Shown piece by piece: positions 1 through 7,424 of a DNA stretch of 64,000 nt; positions within the stretch are counted from its first letter, which is position 1; each line of letters begins with the position of its first letter. Under the pieces are notes generated by a model that was not told where the DNA came from, ran no database searches, and saw nothing but the letters and a program-made list of their open reading frames with translations. The position numbers and the translations under genes were made by a program. Source of the DNA: Rhodoplanes serenus (GTDB lineage Bacteria; Pseudomonadota; Alphaproteobacteria; Rhizobiales; Xanthobacteraceae); NCBI GenBank assembly GCA_945897515.1, contig CAMDFO010000003.1, positions 1 to 64,000 of the forward strand, read 5' to 3'.

Positions 1-864
1 CGCGACCGTGCCGCGCGCCACCAGATCCTCAAGATGCGCCAGCACGGACATGCCTGCCGCCTTGGTCAGTCGCGGATCGAGACCTTGATAGATCGCGCCG
101 ACGATGGTCGGGATTTCCGCTTCCCCCTTGCCGAGGAAATTCATGATCGAGGCCTCGCGCGCCTTGCGGTGCAGAATGTAGGCAGCGACAAAGCGCGACG
201 CATTGTGGACCGCGCCGCCATGACCCGGAAAGTAGATGGGTTCGGATCGCTTGCTGAGCTTGGCGAGCGAGCCCATGTAGTCGCCCATCGCACCGTCGGG
301 CGGCGCCACCACCGGCGTGGACCATGCCATGACGTGATCGCCGGAGAACAGCACGTTCGCCTCCTTGAACGCGAACGCCATGTGGTTCTTGGTGTGGCCC
401 GGCGTGGTCACCGCTTCGACGGTCCAGCCGTTGCCGGACACCACTTCGCCATCGGCCAGCATGCGATCGGGCCGGAAATCCATGTCGCCCGACGCTTCCA
501 TCCGGGGAGCTTCGCCAACGTTGAGCATGCGCGACGGCCGGTGCGGCCCTTCGCCCAGCACCTGCGCGCCGGTGGCTCGCTTGATTACGGGCACGCCCGG
601 GGAGTGGTCGCGATGGGTGTGCGTGACGAAAATATGCGTCACGGTTTCGCCCCGCACGGCGTCGAGCAGCGCCCTGCTGTGCGCCTCGTCCTCAGGGCCC
701 GGATCGACGATCGCAACGCTGCCGCGGCCAACGATGTAGCTCACCGTGCCCTTGTAGGTGAATGGGCTCGGGTTGTCGCAAAGGATGCGGCGCACGCCGG
801 GGATCGGTTCGTCCACCTGACCTGGAATGAGCGCGAAGTTCTTGTCGAAGGGAATATCGTTCAT
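1..864 (-). CDS. MBL-fold metallo-hydrolase (3' end cut by window edge)
   Basis: The visible 288 residues belong to the metallo-beta-lactamase fold of zinc hydrolases (LACTB2 / glyoxalase II-like subgroup). The metal motif THTHRDH puts likely zinc ligands at His82, His84, Asp86 and His87; further ligands are His157 (TPGHTKN), Asp176 (SGDH) and His215 (PGHGG). A C-terminal helical region begins after about residue 225 and runs off the left edge. The ATG at 864 follows an AGAGAGG ribosome site. It diverges from the alpha/beta hydrolase at 1015, so the 150 bp between them should hold both promoters. The substrate cannot be read from sequence; hydrolysis of a thioester, lactone or phosphoester is typical of the family. 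Confidence 0.88.
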   Translation of the reverse strand, partial: MNDIPFDKNFALIPGQVDEPIPGVRRILCDNPSPFTYKGTVSYIVGRGSVAIVDPGPEDEAHSRALLDAVRGETVTHIFVTHTHRDHSPGVPVIKRATGAQVLGEGPHRPSRMLNVGEAPRMEASGDMDFRPDRMLADGEVVSGNGWTVEAVTTPGHTKNHMAFAFKEANVLFSGDHVMAWSTPVVAPPDGAMGDYMGSLAKLSKRSEPIYFPGHGGAVHNASRFVAAYILHRKAREASIMNFLGKGEAEIPTIVGAIYQGLDPRLTKAAGMSVLAHLEDLVARGTVA

Positions 865-1014
865 CGCCTCTCTTTAGCGTCATTCGAGCGTGTTGGGCAA
901 ATGCGCTTTCCCGCTTGGTCGGCGGCGCGACGCATGCCAACCGCGCGGCAGCCGCACCCTTGTCAATGCGCGCCGGGGGTGAGACGTTTGATCGCCCTTC
1001 ATCTGGAATAAGTC

Positions 1015-2085
1015 ATGGCACGCGATCCGCAGGTCGATCTGATTTTCTCGCACTTCATTCCGCGCTATGTGGCAACCGGCGTCGATCCGAACGATCTGAA
1101 CGCGCTGATGACGCGGATCGACCATTGGGATGACTGGTGCCGCCTGTGGTCGGAGGAAGGCGCGCGGCACGAGGGGCTGGCGAGGGAAGCAGCCGCCAAA
1201 GGCCGCCGGGTGACCGCGGCGGAAGCGAACGTGCGTGCCGCGCTCTGCTACCACTACGGCAAGCACCTGTTCGCCGACCGGACCGCCGAGTGGCGCGTTG
1301 CGCACGAGGCGATGATGCGCTGCTACGCCGCGGCCGCGCCCGGTCTCGACCCGCCGATAGAGTACGTCAAATTTCCATACAAGGGCGTTCCGATGTCCGG
1401 CTGGCTGCGCAAGCCGCACAACGCCAAGCGCCCACCGATCGCGGTGATCCTGCCGGGGCTCGATGCCTGCAAGGAGGAGCTGCACGCCTGGGCGCAGGCG
1501 TTCGTCGACCGTGGCATGGCGGCGCTCACCCTCGACGGGCCGGGCCAGGGCGAAACCTCGTTTCATCTGCCGACCACCCATGAATGGGGTCCGGTGCTCG
1601 GCGCGGTGATCGACGTGCTGGAGAAGCGTAACGACGTCGACGGATCCAGCGTGGGCGTGGTCGGCCAGAGCCTCGGCGCGCTCTACGCGCCGCTCGCGGC
1701 GGCCGGCGAGCCGCGGCTGAAAGCCTGCATCGCCAATTGCGGCCCATTCGACTGGGGCACCACGCTGCCGAAAATGCCGGCCGTGTCGCAGGAGGTGTTC
1801 CGCGTCCGCAGCCACGCCAAGACGATTCCCGAGGCGCACGAGATCGCCAAGAAGCTGACGCTCGAGCACGTCGCGAAGAAAATCAAATGTCCGTTGCTGG
1901 TGGTGTTCGGCGCCGGCGACCGGCTGATCGCGCCAAGCGAAGGCGAGCGGCTGGCGAAATCCGCGTCGGGGGCATCCGAGCTGGTGGTGTACCCCGAAGG
2001 CAACCACGTCTGCTTCAACATCAGCTACAAGTTCCGCCCGCTGACCGGTGACTGGATGGCGGAGAAGCTGGGCGTGGAGAAATAA
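1015..2085 (+). CDS. alpha/beta hydrolase, 2,6-dihydropseudooxynicotine hydrolase-like
   Basis: A 356-residue soluble serine hydrolase. A helical N-terminal part (about 1-110) precedes the alpha/beta hydrolase core. The nucleophile elbow GQSLG places Ser219; Asp302 in FGAGDRL and His331 in PEGNHV complete a plausible catalytic triad, and the oxyanion-side segment is ILPGLDACKEE. The helical N-terminal domain plus core resembles the family that includes 2,6-dihydropseudooxynicotine hydrolase and dienelactone-hydrolase-like C-C hydrolases (family knowledge). No signal peptide is seen, so it is probably cytoplasmic. It ends 3 bp before the convergent amidohydrolase at 2089. The real substrate is unknown. 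Confidence 0.85.
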   Translation: MARDPQVDLIFSHFIPRYVATGVDPNDLNALMTRIDHWDDWCRLWSEEGARHEGLAREAAAKGRRVTAAEANVRAALCYHYGKHLFADRTAEWRVAHEAMMRCYAAAAPGLDPPIEYVKFPYKGVPMSGWLRKPHNAKRPPIAVILPGLDACKEELHAWAQAFVDRGMAALTLDGPGQGETSFHLPTTHEWGPVLGAVIDVLEKRNDVDGSSVGVVGQSLGALYAPLAAAGEPRLKACIANCGPFDWGTTLPKMPAVSQEVFRVRSHAKTIPEAHEIAKKLTLEHVAKKIKCPLLVVFGAGDRLIAPSEGERLAKSASGASELVVYPEGNHVCFNISYKFRPLTGDWMAEKLGVEK

Positions 2086-2088
2086 CTT

Positions 2089-3777
2089 CTACTCCGGTGC
2101 CTGCTGCTCCAACGCGGCGTACGGGCCAGCCGCGTACACAACCCGTCCGCCGAGCATCGTCAGCAGCGACCGGATGCCGCCAATCTCCTCCACCGTCACG
2201 CTGAGATAGTCAGCACTCAGCACCGCGAGGTCCGCGAGCTTGCCGACGGCGAGCAAGCCGCGGCGATGGTCATCGTGCGCGAACCAGGCGCTGCCCTCGG
2301 TATAGAGGCGAAGCGCCTGCTCGCGCGTCGGAATTTCGGATGAATCGCGCATCGCAAGACCGCCCGCGGTCTTGCCGTCGAGCATCCATCGCAGCGAGAC
2401 GAACGGATTGTACGACATCACCCGGTGCGCATCCGTTCCGCCGCCGACGGACAAGCCCATCTTAAGCGCGGTGCCGATCGGCGGCGACAGCCGCATCGCC
2501 TCCGCGCCGCGCTGGCCGATGAACGCCTCGCCACGAAAATACAGCGCGTTCTGCATCAGCCAGCCCACGCCCATCGCCTTCATGCGGGCGAGCGTTTCGG
2601 GGGAGCCATCGGTGAGATGCGCGACCGACCAGCGCAACGGCGCGATCGGCATTTCCTTGTTCACCCGCTCCAGCACGTCGAGCAGGTGGTGGATCGAGCG
2701 GTTGTTGTGCCAGTGCAGGGTCGCGGTCAGGCCCCGAGGCGCCGCCCATTTCAGCGTTTGGTATAGCTGTTCCTTCTGCGCGTCGGACGGCGTTTCGTTG
2801 TTGTACATACCCCAAGTGACGTTCTCGCCGATGCCGTTGAAACGCAGGAAATCATCGCCGAAACCCATCGGCAGCATTTGCAGCAGCGATTGGAAGTCTT
2901 CGAGTTCGTGCCCGCGGCGCGGCGCGCACAGGCTGTAGGCGACGCGCACCGTCAGCGCGCGATCGCGCCAGACCTGGAACAGCGCCTGATACTCCTCGAT
3001 CGGCATGTTGTAACCGCCGGGGTCGATCACGCCGGTGATGCCGAGGCTGTTGAGCGTGCGGAAGAACGCGCGGGTGCCCGAGGCCTGCTGCGCCAGACTC
3101 GGACGCGGCAGCAGATTGAACAGATCGCTGATGGTACGGTTATCGCCGCCGAGCCAGCCGCTCGGCTTGCCGTCAGCATCGGTCTCGACCTTCAGCCGCG
3201 AAGCAAGTTCTGCGTCCTGCGCGACACCGAGCGCCTCGAAACCGCCGGGCGACAGCAACACGGCGGTGTAGAGAATCTGCACATAGACGCGATGATGCGG
3301 CGCGGCGGCCGCGACTTCTTCTTGCGTCGGTCGGCGGCCTTCGGCGAATTGCTTCTCGGTCCAGCCGCCGGCGATCACCAGCCATGAGTCCTTGGGCGCG
3401 CGTGCCGCCGCTTCGCGCAGGCGGCCGAGCGCTTCGGGGATCGAGCGAGCGCCGATCCAATGCACCTCGGTGGTGTAGGTGAGCCCGGCACGAATGGCGT
3501 GGATATGGGAATCGATCAGCCCGGGAATGACGGTCCGGCCCGCGAGATCGATGGTGCGGGTGCTTGGCCCCGCGAGCGCGCCGATGGTATTGGATGCGCC
3601 GAGCGCCGCGATCTTGCCGTCGCGCACCGCCAGCGCCTCGGCGGGCGCTGCGCCGTACTGGACGATCCTGCCGTTGACGAAAATCGTGTCGGCGGATTGC
3701 GCGAGCGCAGGGCCCGCGAACCAGAAAGCAATCAGGACGCAGAGGCCAGCGTGCCGGATGAGCATCGGCCAACGCAT
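2089..3777 (-). CDS. exported amidohydrolase family protein (YtcJ-like)
   Basis: A 562-residue metal-dependent hydrolase. The start MRWPMLIRHAG is chosen because it gives a clear signal peptide (hydrophobic stretch about 9-22, cleavage after ALA-Q near residue 27); the reading frame stays open further upstream but would overlap the preceding gene. The mature protein has the amidohydrolase entry strand (VNGRI..., GRTVIPGLIDSHIH), with His91 and His93 as metal ligands, and the late GGGTDAH motif supplying the Asp. This layout and length fit the YtcJ / amidohydrolase 3 family, which acts on amides, esters or cyclic amides. It starts 8 bp after the small exported gene upstream, as the last gene of the 9578-2089 cluster. 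An exported member is less usual. Substrate unknown. Confidence 0.86.
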   Translation of the reverse strand: MRWPMLIRHAGLCVLIAFWFAGPALAQSADTIFVNGRIVQYGAAPAEALAVRDGKIAALGASNTIGALAGPSTRTIDLAGRTVIPGLIDSHIHAIRAGLTYTTEVHWIGARSIPEALGRLREAAARAPKDSWLVIAGGWTEKQFAEGRRPTQEEVAAAAPHHRVYVQILYTAVLLSPGGFEALGVAQDAELASRLKVETDADGKPSGWLGGDNRTISDLFNLLPRPSLAQQASGTRAFFRTLNSLGITGVIDPGGYNMPIEEYQALFQVWRDRALTVRVAYSLCAPRRGHELEDFQSLLQMLPMGFGDDFLRFNGIGENVTWGMYNNETPSDAQKEQLYQTLKWAAPRGLTATLHWHNNRSIHHLLDVLERVNKEMPIAPLRWSVAHLTDGSPETLARMKAMGVGWLMQNALYFRGEAFIGQRGAEAMRLSPPIGTALKMGLSVGGGTDAHRVMSYNPFVSLRWMLDGKTAGGLAMRDSSEIPTREQALRLYTEGSAWFAHDDHRRGLLAVGKLADLAVLSADYLSVTVEEIGGIRSLLTMLGGRVVYAAGPYAALEQQAPE

Positions 3778-3785
3778 GGCCGACG

Positions 3786-4172
3786 CTACAGCCGTTGCAG
3801 CGTGCACTCGGTTTCGATCACCCGGGCCTGGGCATCGGCCGCCGTCCGCCGGTACACCCTCGTCTGGCGGAAGCCGGCTTTGGCGCACGACACCTCGACG
3901 TCCTTGGGCTCGACGTCCTTGCGCACGTGGCTGCGGTAAAGCCCGAGCACATTGGTCTTCACCTCGACGCCCTCGCCTGTCTTCGGGATCAGCTTCACCA
4001 CGGCGTCGGACACCGGCGAGCCGCGGTGGTCGCGCACGAAGCCGAAATAGGACGGGCCTTCCTCCTGGAAATCGCCGGTCGCGTCGACGTCGTCGCCGCC
4101 GGCCCAGGCTACGCCCGCCACCGCGAGGGCCAGGCCCGCCGCCATCGCCAATTTTCGGATCAGAATTGCCAT
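3786..4172 (-). CDS. small exported protein with carboxypeptidase-regulatory-like fold
   Basis: A 128-residue protein. The ATG at 4172 follows a GGAGG site 5 bases away and opens a signal peptide (MAILIRKLAMAAGLALAVAG, cleavage near AWA-G at about 24). The mature part (about 40-125) has the beta-sandwich signature GFVRDHRGSPVSDAVVKL...NVLGLYRS, typical of carboxypeptidase regulatory-like domains: a linker strand, GxPVxxAxV, then a Gly-Xaa-Tyr turn. The same domain type heads the two large haem proteins of this cluster, suggesting a shared binding partner or surface. Two cysteines (about 96 and 123) could form a disulfide. It lies 62 bp after the 3-TM gene and 8 bp before the amidohydrolase gene. 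No enzymatic residues are seen; a binding or accessory role is inference. Confidence 0.75.
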   Translation of the reverse strand: MAILIRKLAMAAGLALAVAGVAWAGGDDVDATGDFQEEGPSYFGFVRDHRGSPVSDAVVKLIPKTGEGVEVKTNVLGLYRSHVRKDVEPKDVEVSCAKAGFRQTRVYRRTAADAQARVIETECTLQRL

Positions 4173-4234
4173 GTCGGCCTCCGAGTCTCTTTGGACCCAT
4201 TCTAACCCAGAAACGTCCGCACGATAAAGCGCTG

Positions 4235-4627
4235 CTACCACCGCCAGAAGAATCTCAAGGCATAGATTAGGACCGGAATCGACGCGAGCGGTACGATCCA
4301 GACCAGCGACAGCGGTATTTTCCGGGTGGCATTCTCCGGCAGGAATGTCGCGAGAACGCCTAGCACGCCCGAGACGAGCAGCGTGGTCGCAGTCCAGCCG
4401 TACCAGTGCATCGCGGGGCCTTCGTTGCGGACCGCCGGGGCGTAGAACAGATCAACCCGGTTGGTTCCCGGATGATAGGTGAACAGCGGCCAGTTCTGCA
4501 TTTCGCAGGCCACGTAGATGATCGGTGTAGTGATCGCGCACACCACCGCAAAGGTGCGGAACGCGGCTGAGGACACCAGCGATGTTGCCCGCGCCACGGG
4601 CGTTCCGGTGGTCGTTGTGGTGCTCAT
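4235..4627 (-). CDS. small three-helix membrane protein of the haem-propeller cluster
   Basis: A 130-residue integral membrane protein of no family I recognise. Hydrophobic segments lie at about 22-43, 78-97 and 105-126. The loop between helices 1 and 2 (about 44-77) is rich in aromatic and charged residues and contains two histidines (HPGTN and MHWYGW), so it may face the periplasm. The N-terminus is a Thr-rich tail. Its ATG overlaps the stop of the upstream 4-TM gene (ATGA), a sign of translational coupling, so the two proteins probably form one membrane complex. A role as membrane anchor for the exported haem proteins is inference from gene order. Confidence 0.72.
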   Translation of the reverse strand: MSTTTTTGTPVARATSLVSSAAFRTFAVVCAITTPIIYVACEMQNWPLFTYHPGTNRVDLFYAPAVRNEGPAMHWYGWTATTLLVSGVLGVLATFLPENATRKIPLSLVWIVPLASIPVLIYALRFFWRW

Positions 4628-5148
4628 GACCCGAACCCCCGAACGTTATTGACGATGTGGCCGACCAGGAACATGAACCAGACCATCGCGGCGAGCGTGA
4701 CCGTCAGCCACTTGCGCGCGCTTTCGTAGTCCGGGTTCTTGGCATCTTTCCAGAACAGCCAGTAGATCGGCAGCAAGCCAAGCCCGATGGTCGCGAGGTG
4801 CTCCTTCAGCTCGAACACGCCTTGGGTCTTCCAGAAGCCCTGCTGCTCGATTGGGATGCGAACGTACATGCGATACTTGGTGTAGATCCAAGCCCCAAAG
4901 ATGAAGGTCACGATCCACAGCACACACACTGCGGCCGCATAGCCCGCGCCCTGCACGGCGCGGAAGCGCGTGACAAAGCCCGGTGCACCCGCGCCCGCCA
5001 CCTGCCGCACCGGCATCAGCACCGACATCGCCTGATGGGTGAGCGCGCCGAGCAGGGCGACAGCAAGCAGGCCGTGGACGATCATCAGGATAGTCCAGAA
5101 CGTGCCGACGTCGACGTAGTCCAGCACGAAGTCGGGCAACAAGCCCAT
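4624..5148 (-). CDS. four-helix membrane protein with membrane histidines, possible b-type haem anchor
   Basis: A 174-residue membrane protein with four hydrophobic segments (about 17-39, 68-90, 118-134, 148-166). Histidines sit at or near helix positions: His25 and His38 in helix 1, His117 at the start of helix 3 and His164 at the end of helix 4. This could support one or two b-type haems, as in small cytochrome b-like anchors, but I recognise no named family. The loop 91-116 between helices 2 and 3 is polar and aromatic. The gene starts 21 bp after the upstream haem-propeller gene and overlaps the next by 4 bp. Electron transfer between the exported CxxCH protein and the membrane is inference. 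Confidence 0.72.
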   Translation of the reverse strand: MGLLPDFVLDYVDVGTFWTILMIVHGLLAVALLGALTHQAMSVLMPVRQVAGAGAPGFVTRFRAVQGAGYAAAVCVLWIVTFIFGAWIYTKYRMYVRIPIEQQGFWKTQGVFELKEHLATIGLGLLPIYWLFWKDAKNPDYESARKWLTVTLAAMVWFMFLVGHIVNNVRGFGS

Positions 5149-5169
5149 AACCCCCTCCTCTTGCCTACC

Positions 5170-7290
5170 TCACCGCGCCAGCGAGTCGGGGCGAAGCTGG
5201 AACTTCACCACCTTCGGCCGCGTGCCCTTGCCGGTTTCGAGATGGAACGGCGTGCGCGTGCCGTAGGTCGCCCACAGACCCCGGCCCTTCCAGCCGCCGT
5301 TCGGATCGTCGATGCGGCCGTCCATCCACTTGGCGTAGAAGCCGTTCGGATACGGAACGACGAAGTTCAGCCATTGGCCGTCCACCAGCGCCATCAGCGA
5401 CTCGTTGGCGTTGCCGGTGGCCCAAGGCACGTTGCGGCCCAGGCCGAACGTGTCGAACTGGTCGACCCAGGTGTAGTAGCTCGCCTCCGCGCTGCCGGTG
5501 TCCGGCACGTTCGCCATCTGCGGGCCGGGGAACGGATAAAGCGTCCAGCCTTCCGGGCAATGCCGGCCGGTCGCGGTTTCCGGGCCGCGCAGCACCTTGC
5601 ACTTGCTGCGGTCGAATTTCCCCATGTGTCCGCTGGACAGCGGCACCCAGGCGATGCCGTTGCGGTCGATGTCGAAGCCGCGCGGGCCGTAGCCCGGCAT
5701 CGGCGGCTCGTAGATTTCGGCGAGCGCAGTCTCCGACGGATTGGAGCCGGGGTCGACGCGGATGATGTAACCGGGGAACGTCAGCACCGTGCCCCAGATC
5801 GTGCCGTCCTGCGGGTTGATGCCGATGCCATAGAGCGCGCCGACGATCCGCTTGTCCTTGGTCGGATCGACCGGCTGGTTCGGCTCGACCCACGCGTCGC
5901 GCTTGCCGTTGCCGTTGGTGTCGATGACGATCGGGGTCCAGCCCTGCGCCTTGGCCTCGTCGCCGGTTTCCTCAAACACCTTGCGGTCGAGCCAGCCAAC
6001 CACGCCGCTGCCCGGCCCGCCCTGACTCAGCCACAGCGTGTTGTTGGTGTCCTCGGCGAACACGAGATGATGAGTCTGGAAGCACGTGCGGATCAGCGTG
6101 ATCTTGCCGGTCTTGGGATCGAGCATCGACAGATGGCGCGTGGATGTCGCCAGCGGGAACACCTTGGCCGACGGATGGCTGGAGCCCTGCTTGCAGAAGT
6201 CTGGATTGGGCGCTGCGCCGACACGCGAGGTAAACCACACTTGGCCCTTCTCGTCATACATCGGGTTGTGCGTGCTGGTCTGTCCGTCCCAGATCGCCTC
6301 GTCGCCCCAATAGGGTGACGGCGACAGCGGGTCGTTCTTGTGCGACGGCGTATTCGGATCGCGCACTGGCATCCTGAATGACGATGCCTTGTGATTGACC
6401 GGGTCGAGCACCGGAATGATGTCGGTGCTGTTCTCGACCGCGCCGTAGATCAGACCGTTCGCGTTCAACGTCGGCTTGCGCTTGTCGGTCGCAGTGATGT
6501 CATGCAGGTAGTGCTTGGGCTCGCTGAAATCCCACTGCGTGATGACGACGTTGCGCTCCTGGCCCTGCGGCCGCGGCGGCTTCGCTGCCGGCAATTCGCC
6601 CGCCGCAATGCGATCGGTCCAGTCGGCAAACAAGCTCAACGCACGCGGAGTTTCGATCCGGCCGATCGAAGTCGCCATGTTGGTCATGGCCTGTCCGGAG
6701 AGGATGCGGCGTGCCCAGGCGTCTTCCGACTTCATGTCGGCGAACTGCGGCGGAATGGTGCGCGTAGCCTTGTTGCCGAGCGCGTGGCAGCCGTAGCAGC
6801 CGTTGGTCTTCGTCACATTGAGCCACTCGCCCTGGCTCTTGACGTTGCCGAGCGGGAATTCGTGCTTTCCCGGCGTCTTCATCATCGAATACCAGTAGAT
6901 CGCCGGATAGATCTCCGCTGCGGCCTTGGGCGTCGCAGTCTGCGCAGTCAGGTTGACGATCTGGCCGGGCCGGCTTTGCACCTTGGCGGAATCGGTCAGA
7001 CCGTAGCCACGCGCCCATACCGTGTAGCTTGCACCTGGCGGCAGATCAGGAATGAGATAACGACCGCTATCGTCCGTCACCACGCTCTTGATGTAGCGGG
7101 TCGGCAGATCGGTGGTTTCGGCGATCACCCAGACCCCGGCCTCCGGGCCGTTCGGTCCCCTGACCACGCCACCGATGTCGTCGTTGTCGATGGCCACCGC
7201 GGCGGCCTGCTGGGCACTCACCGACCCCGCTGCCATTGCCACGATGCCGATCACCGCAACGCTCGCATAAAGGAAACGCCGCAATGCCAT
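5170..7290 (-). CDS. exported mono-haem c protein with carboxypeptidase-regulatory-like domain and propeller-like region (copy B)
   Basis: A 706-residue exported protein. Signal peptide 1-27 (cleavage near SAQ-Q). Residues about 37-105 form a carboxypeptidase-regulatory-like beta sandwich (IGGVVRGPNG...TDDSGRYLIPDLPPG). A CxxCH haem c site lies at Cys165-Cys168-His169 (GCYGCHALG). From about 250 to 706 there are repeated strand motifs such as LDPKTGKITLI, NTLWLS, DGTIWGT and RGFDIDRNGIAWVP, typical of streptogramin-lyase/SMP-30-like beta propellers, plus a DTNGNGKRDAW loop that could bind calcium. It is a close paralogue of the gene upstream (7425-9578). The ATG at 7290 follows an AGGAGGG site. 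The role (oxidoreductase, sensor or dehydrogenase subunit) is not established. Confidence 0.82.
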   Translation of the reverse strand: MALRRFLYASVAVIGIVAMAAGSVSAQQAAAVAIDNDDIGGVVRGPNGPEAGVWVIAETTDLPTRYIKSVVTDDSGRYLIPDLPPGASYTVWARGYGLTDSAKVQSRPGQIVNLTAQTATPKAAAEIYPAIYWYSMMKTPGKHEFPLGNVKSQGEWLNVTKTNGCYGCHALGNKATRTIPPQFADMKSEDAWARRILSGQAMTNMATSIGRIETPRALSLFADWTDRIAAGELPAAKPPRPQGQERNVVITQWDFSEPKHYLHDITATDKRKPTLNANGLIYGAVENSTDIIPVLDPVNHKASSFRMPVRDPNTPSHKNDPLSPSPYWGDEAIWDGQTSTHNPMYDEKGQVWFTSRVGAAPNPDFCKQGSSHPSAKVFPLATSTRHLSMLDPKTGKITLIRTCFQTHHLVFAEDTNNTLWLSQGGPGSGVVGWLDRKVFEETGDEAKAQGWTPIVIDTNGNGKRDAWVEPNQPVDPTKDKRIVGALYGIGINPQDGTIWGTVLTFPGYIIRVDPGSNPSETALAEIYEPPMPGYGPRGFDIDRNGIAWVPLSSGHMGKFDRSKCKVLRGPETATGRHCPEGWTLYPFPGPQMANVPDTGSAEASYYTWVDQFDTFGLGRNVPWATGNANESLMALVDGQWLNFVVPYPNGFYAKWMDGRIDDPNGGWKGRGLWATYGTRTPFHLETGKGTRPKVVKFQLRPDSLAR

Positions 7291-7330
7291 GTCACCCTCC
7301 TGTGGCCGCCAAACTCAGTCGGGATGCATC

Positions 7331-7349
7331 CGGGCTGCCCTGCAGCCCG
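7331..7349. other. perfect hairpin upstream of haem-propeller copy B
   Basis: A perfect 8-bp inverted repeat (CGGGCTGC, 3-nt loop, GCAGCCCG) lies 41 bp upstream of the ATG at 7290. On the plus strand a T-rich tract follows about six bases later; on the minus strand, the direction of transcription here, no T tract follows. It could therefore act as an mRNA stability structure or leader hairpin for copy B. It forms a pair with the hairpin at 7371-7395 inside the 134-bp gap between the two paralogues. Confidence 0.5.
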
Positions 7350-7370
7350 GCTTCGTTTTTGTAAAGTCGT

Positions 7371-7395
7371 TGGGGGCCGCACTGCGCAGCCCCCA
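7371..7395 (-). other. hairpin after haem-propeller copy A, possible attenuator
   Basis: Arms TGGGGGC and GCCCCCA are perfect complements around an 11-base loop that itself contains TGCGCA. In the direction of transcription it begins 30 bp after the stop of the gene at 7425-9578. It is followed by ACGACTTTAC rather than a T run, so complete rho-independent termination is unlikely. Partial termination or 3' end protection that lowers expression of copy B relative to copy A is inferred. Confidence 0.5.
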
Positions 7396-7424
7396 CGTAT
7401 CGTTTCAAGTCTCCTGCAATCCGC

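Noticed and set aside
2089..4200. A 703-codon reading frame fusing upstream sequence to the amidohydrolase.
   Set aside because: The first 141 codons lie over the small exported gene in another frame and read as Gly/Arg-rich noise; the internal ATG at 3777 gives a clear signal peptide.
4657..6318. A 553-codon open frame on the plus strand.
   Set aside because: Antisense shadow across two real minus-strand genes; composition shows His/Arg/Ala repeats without any fold signature.
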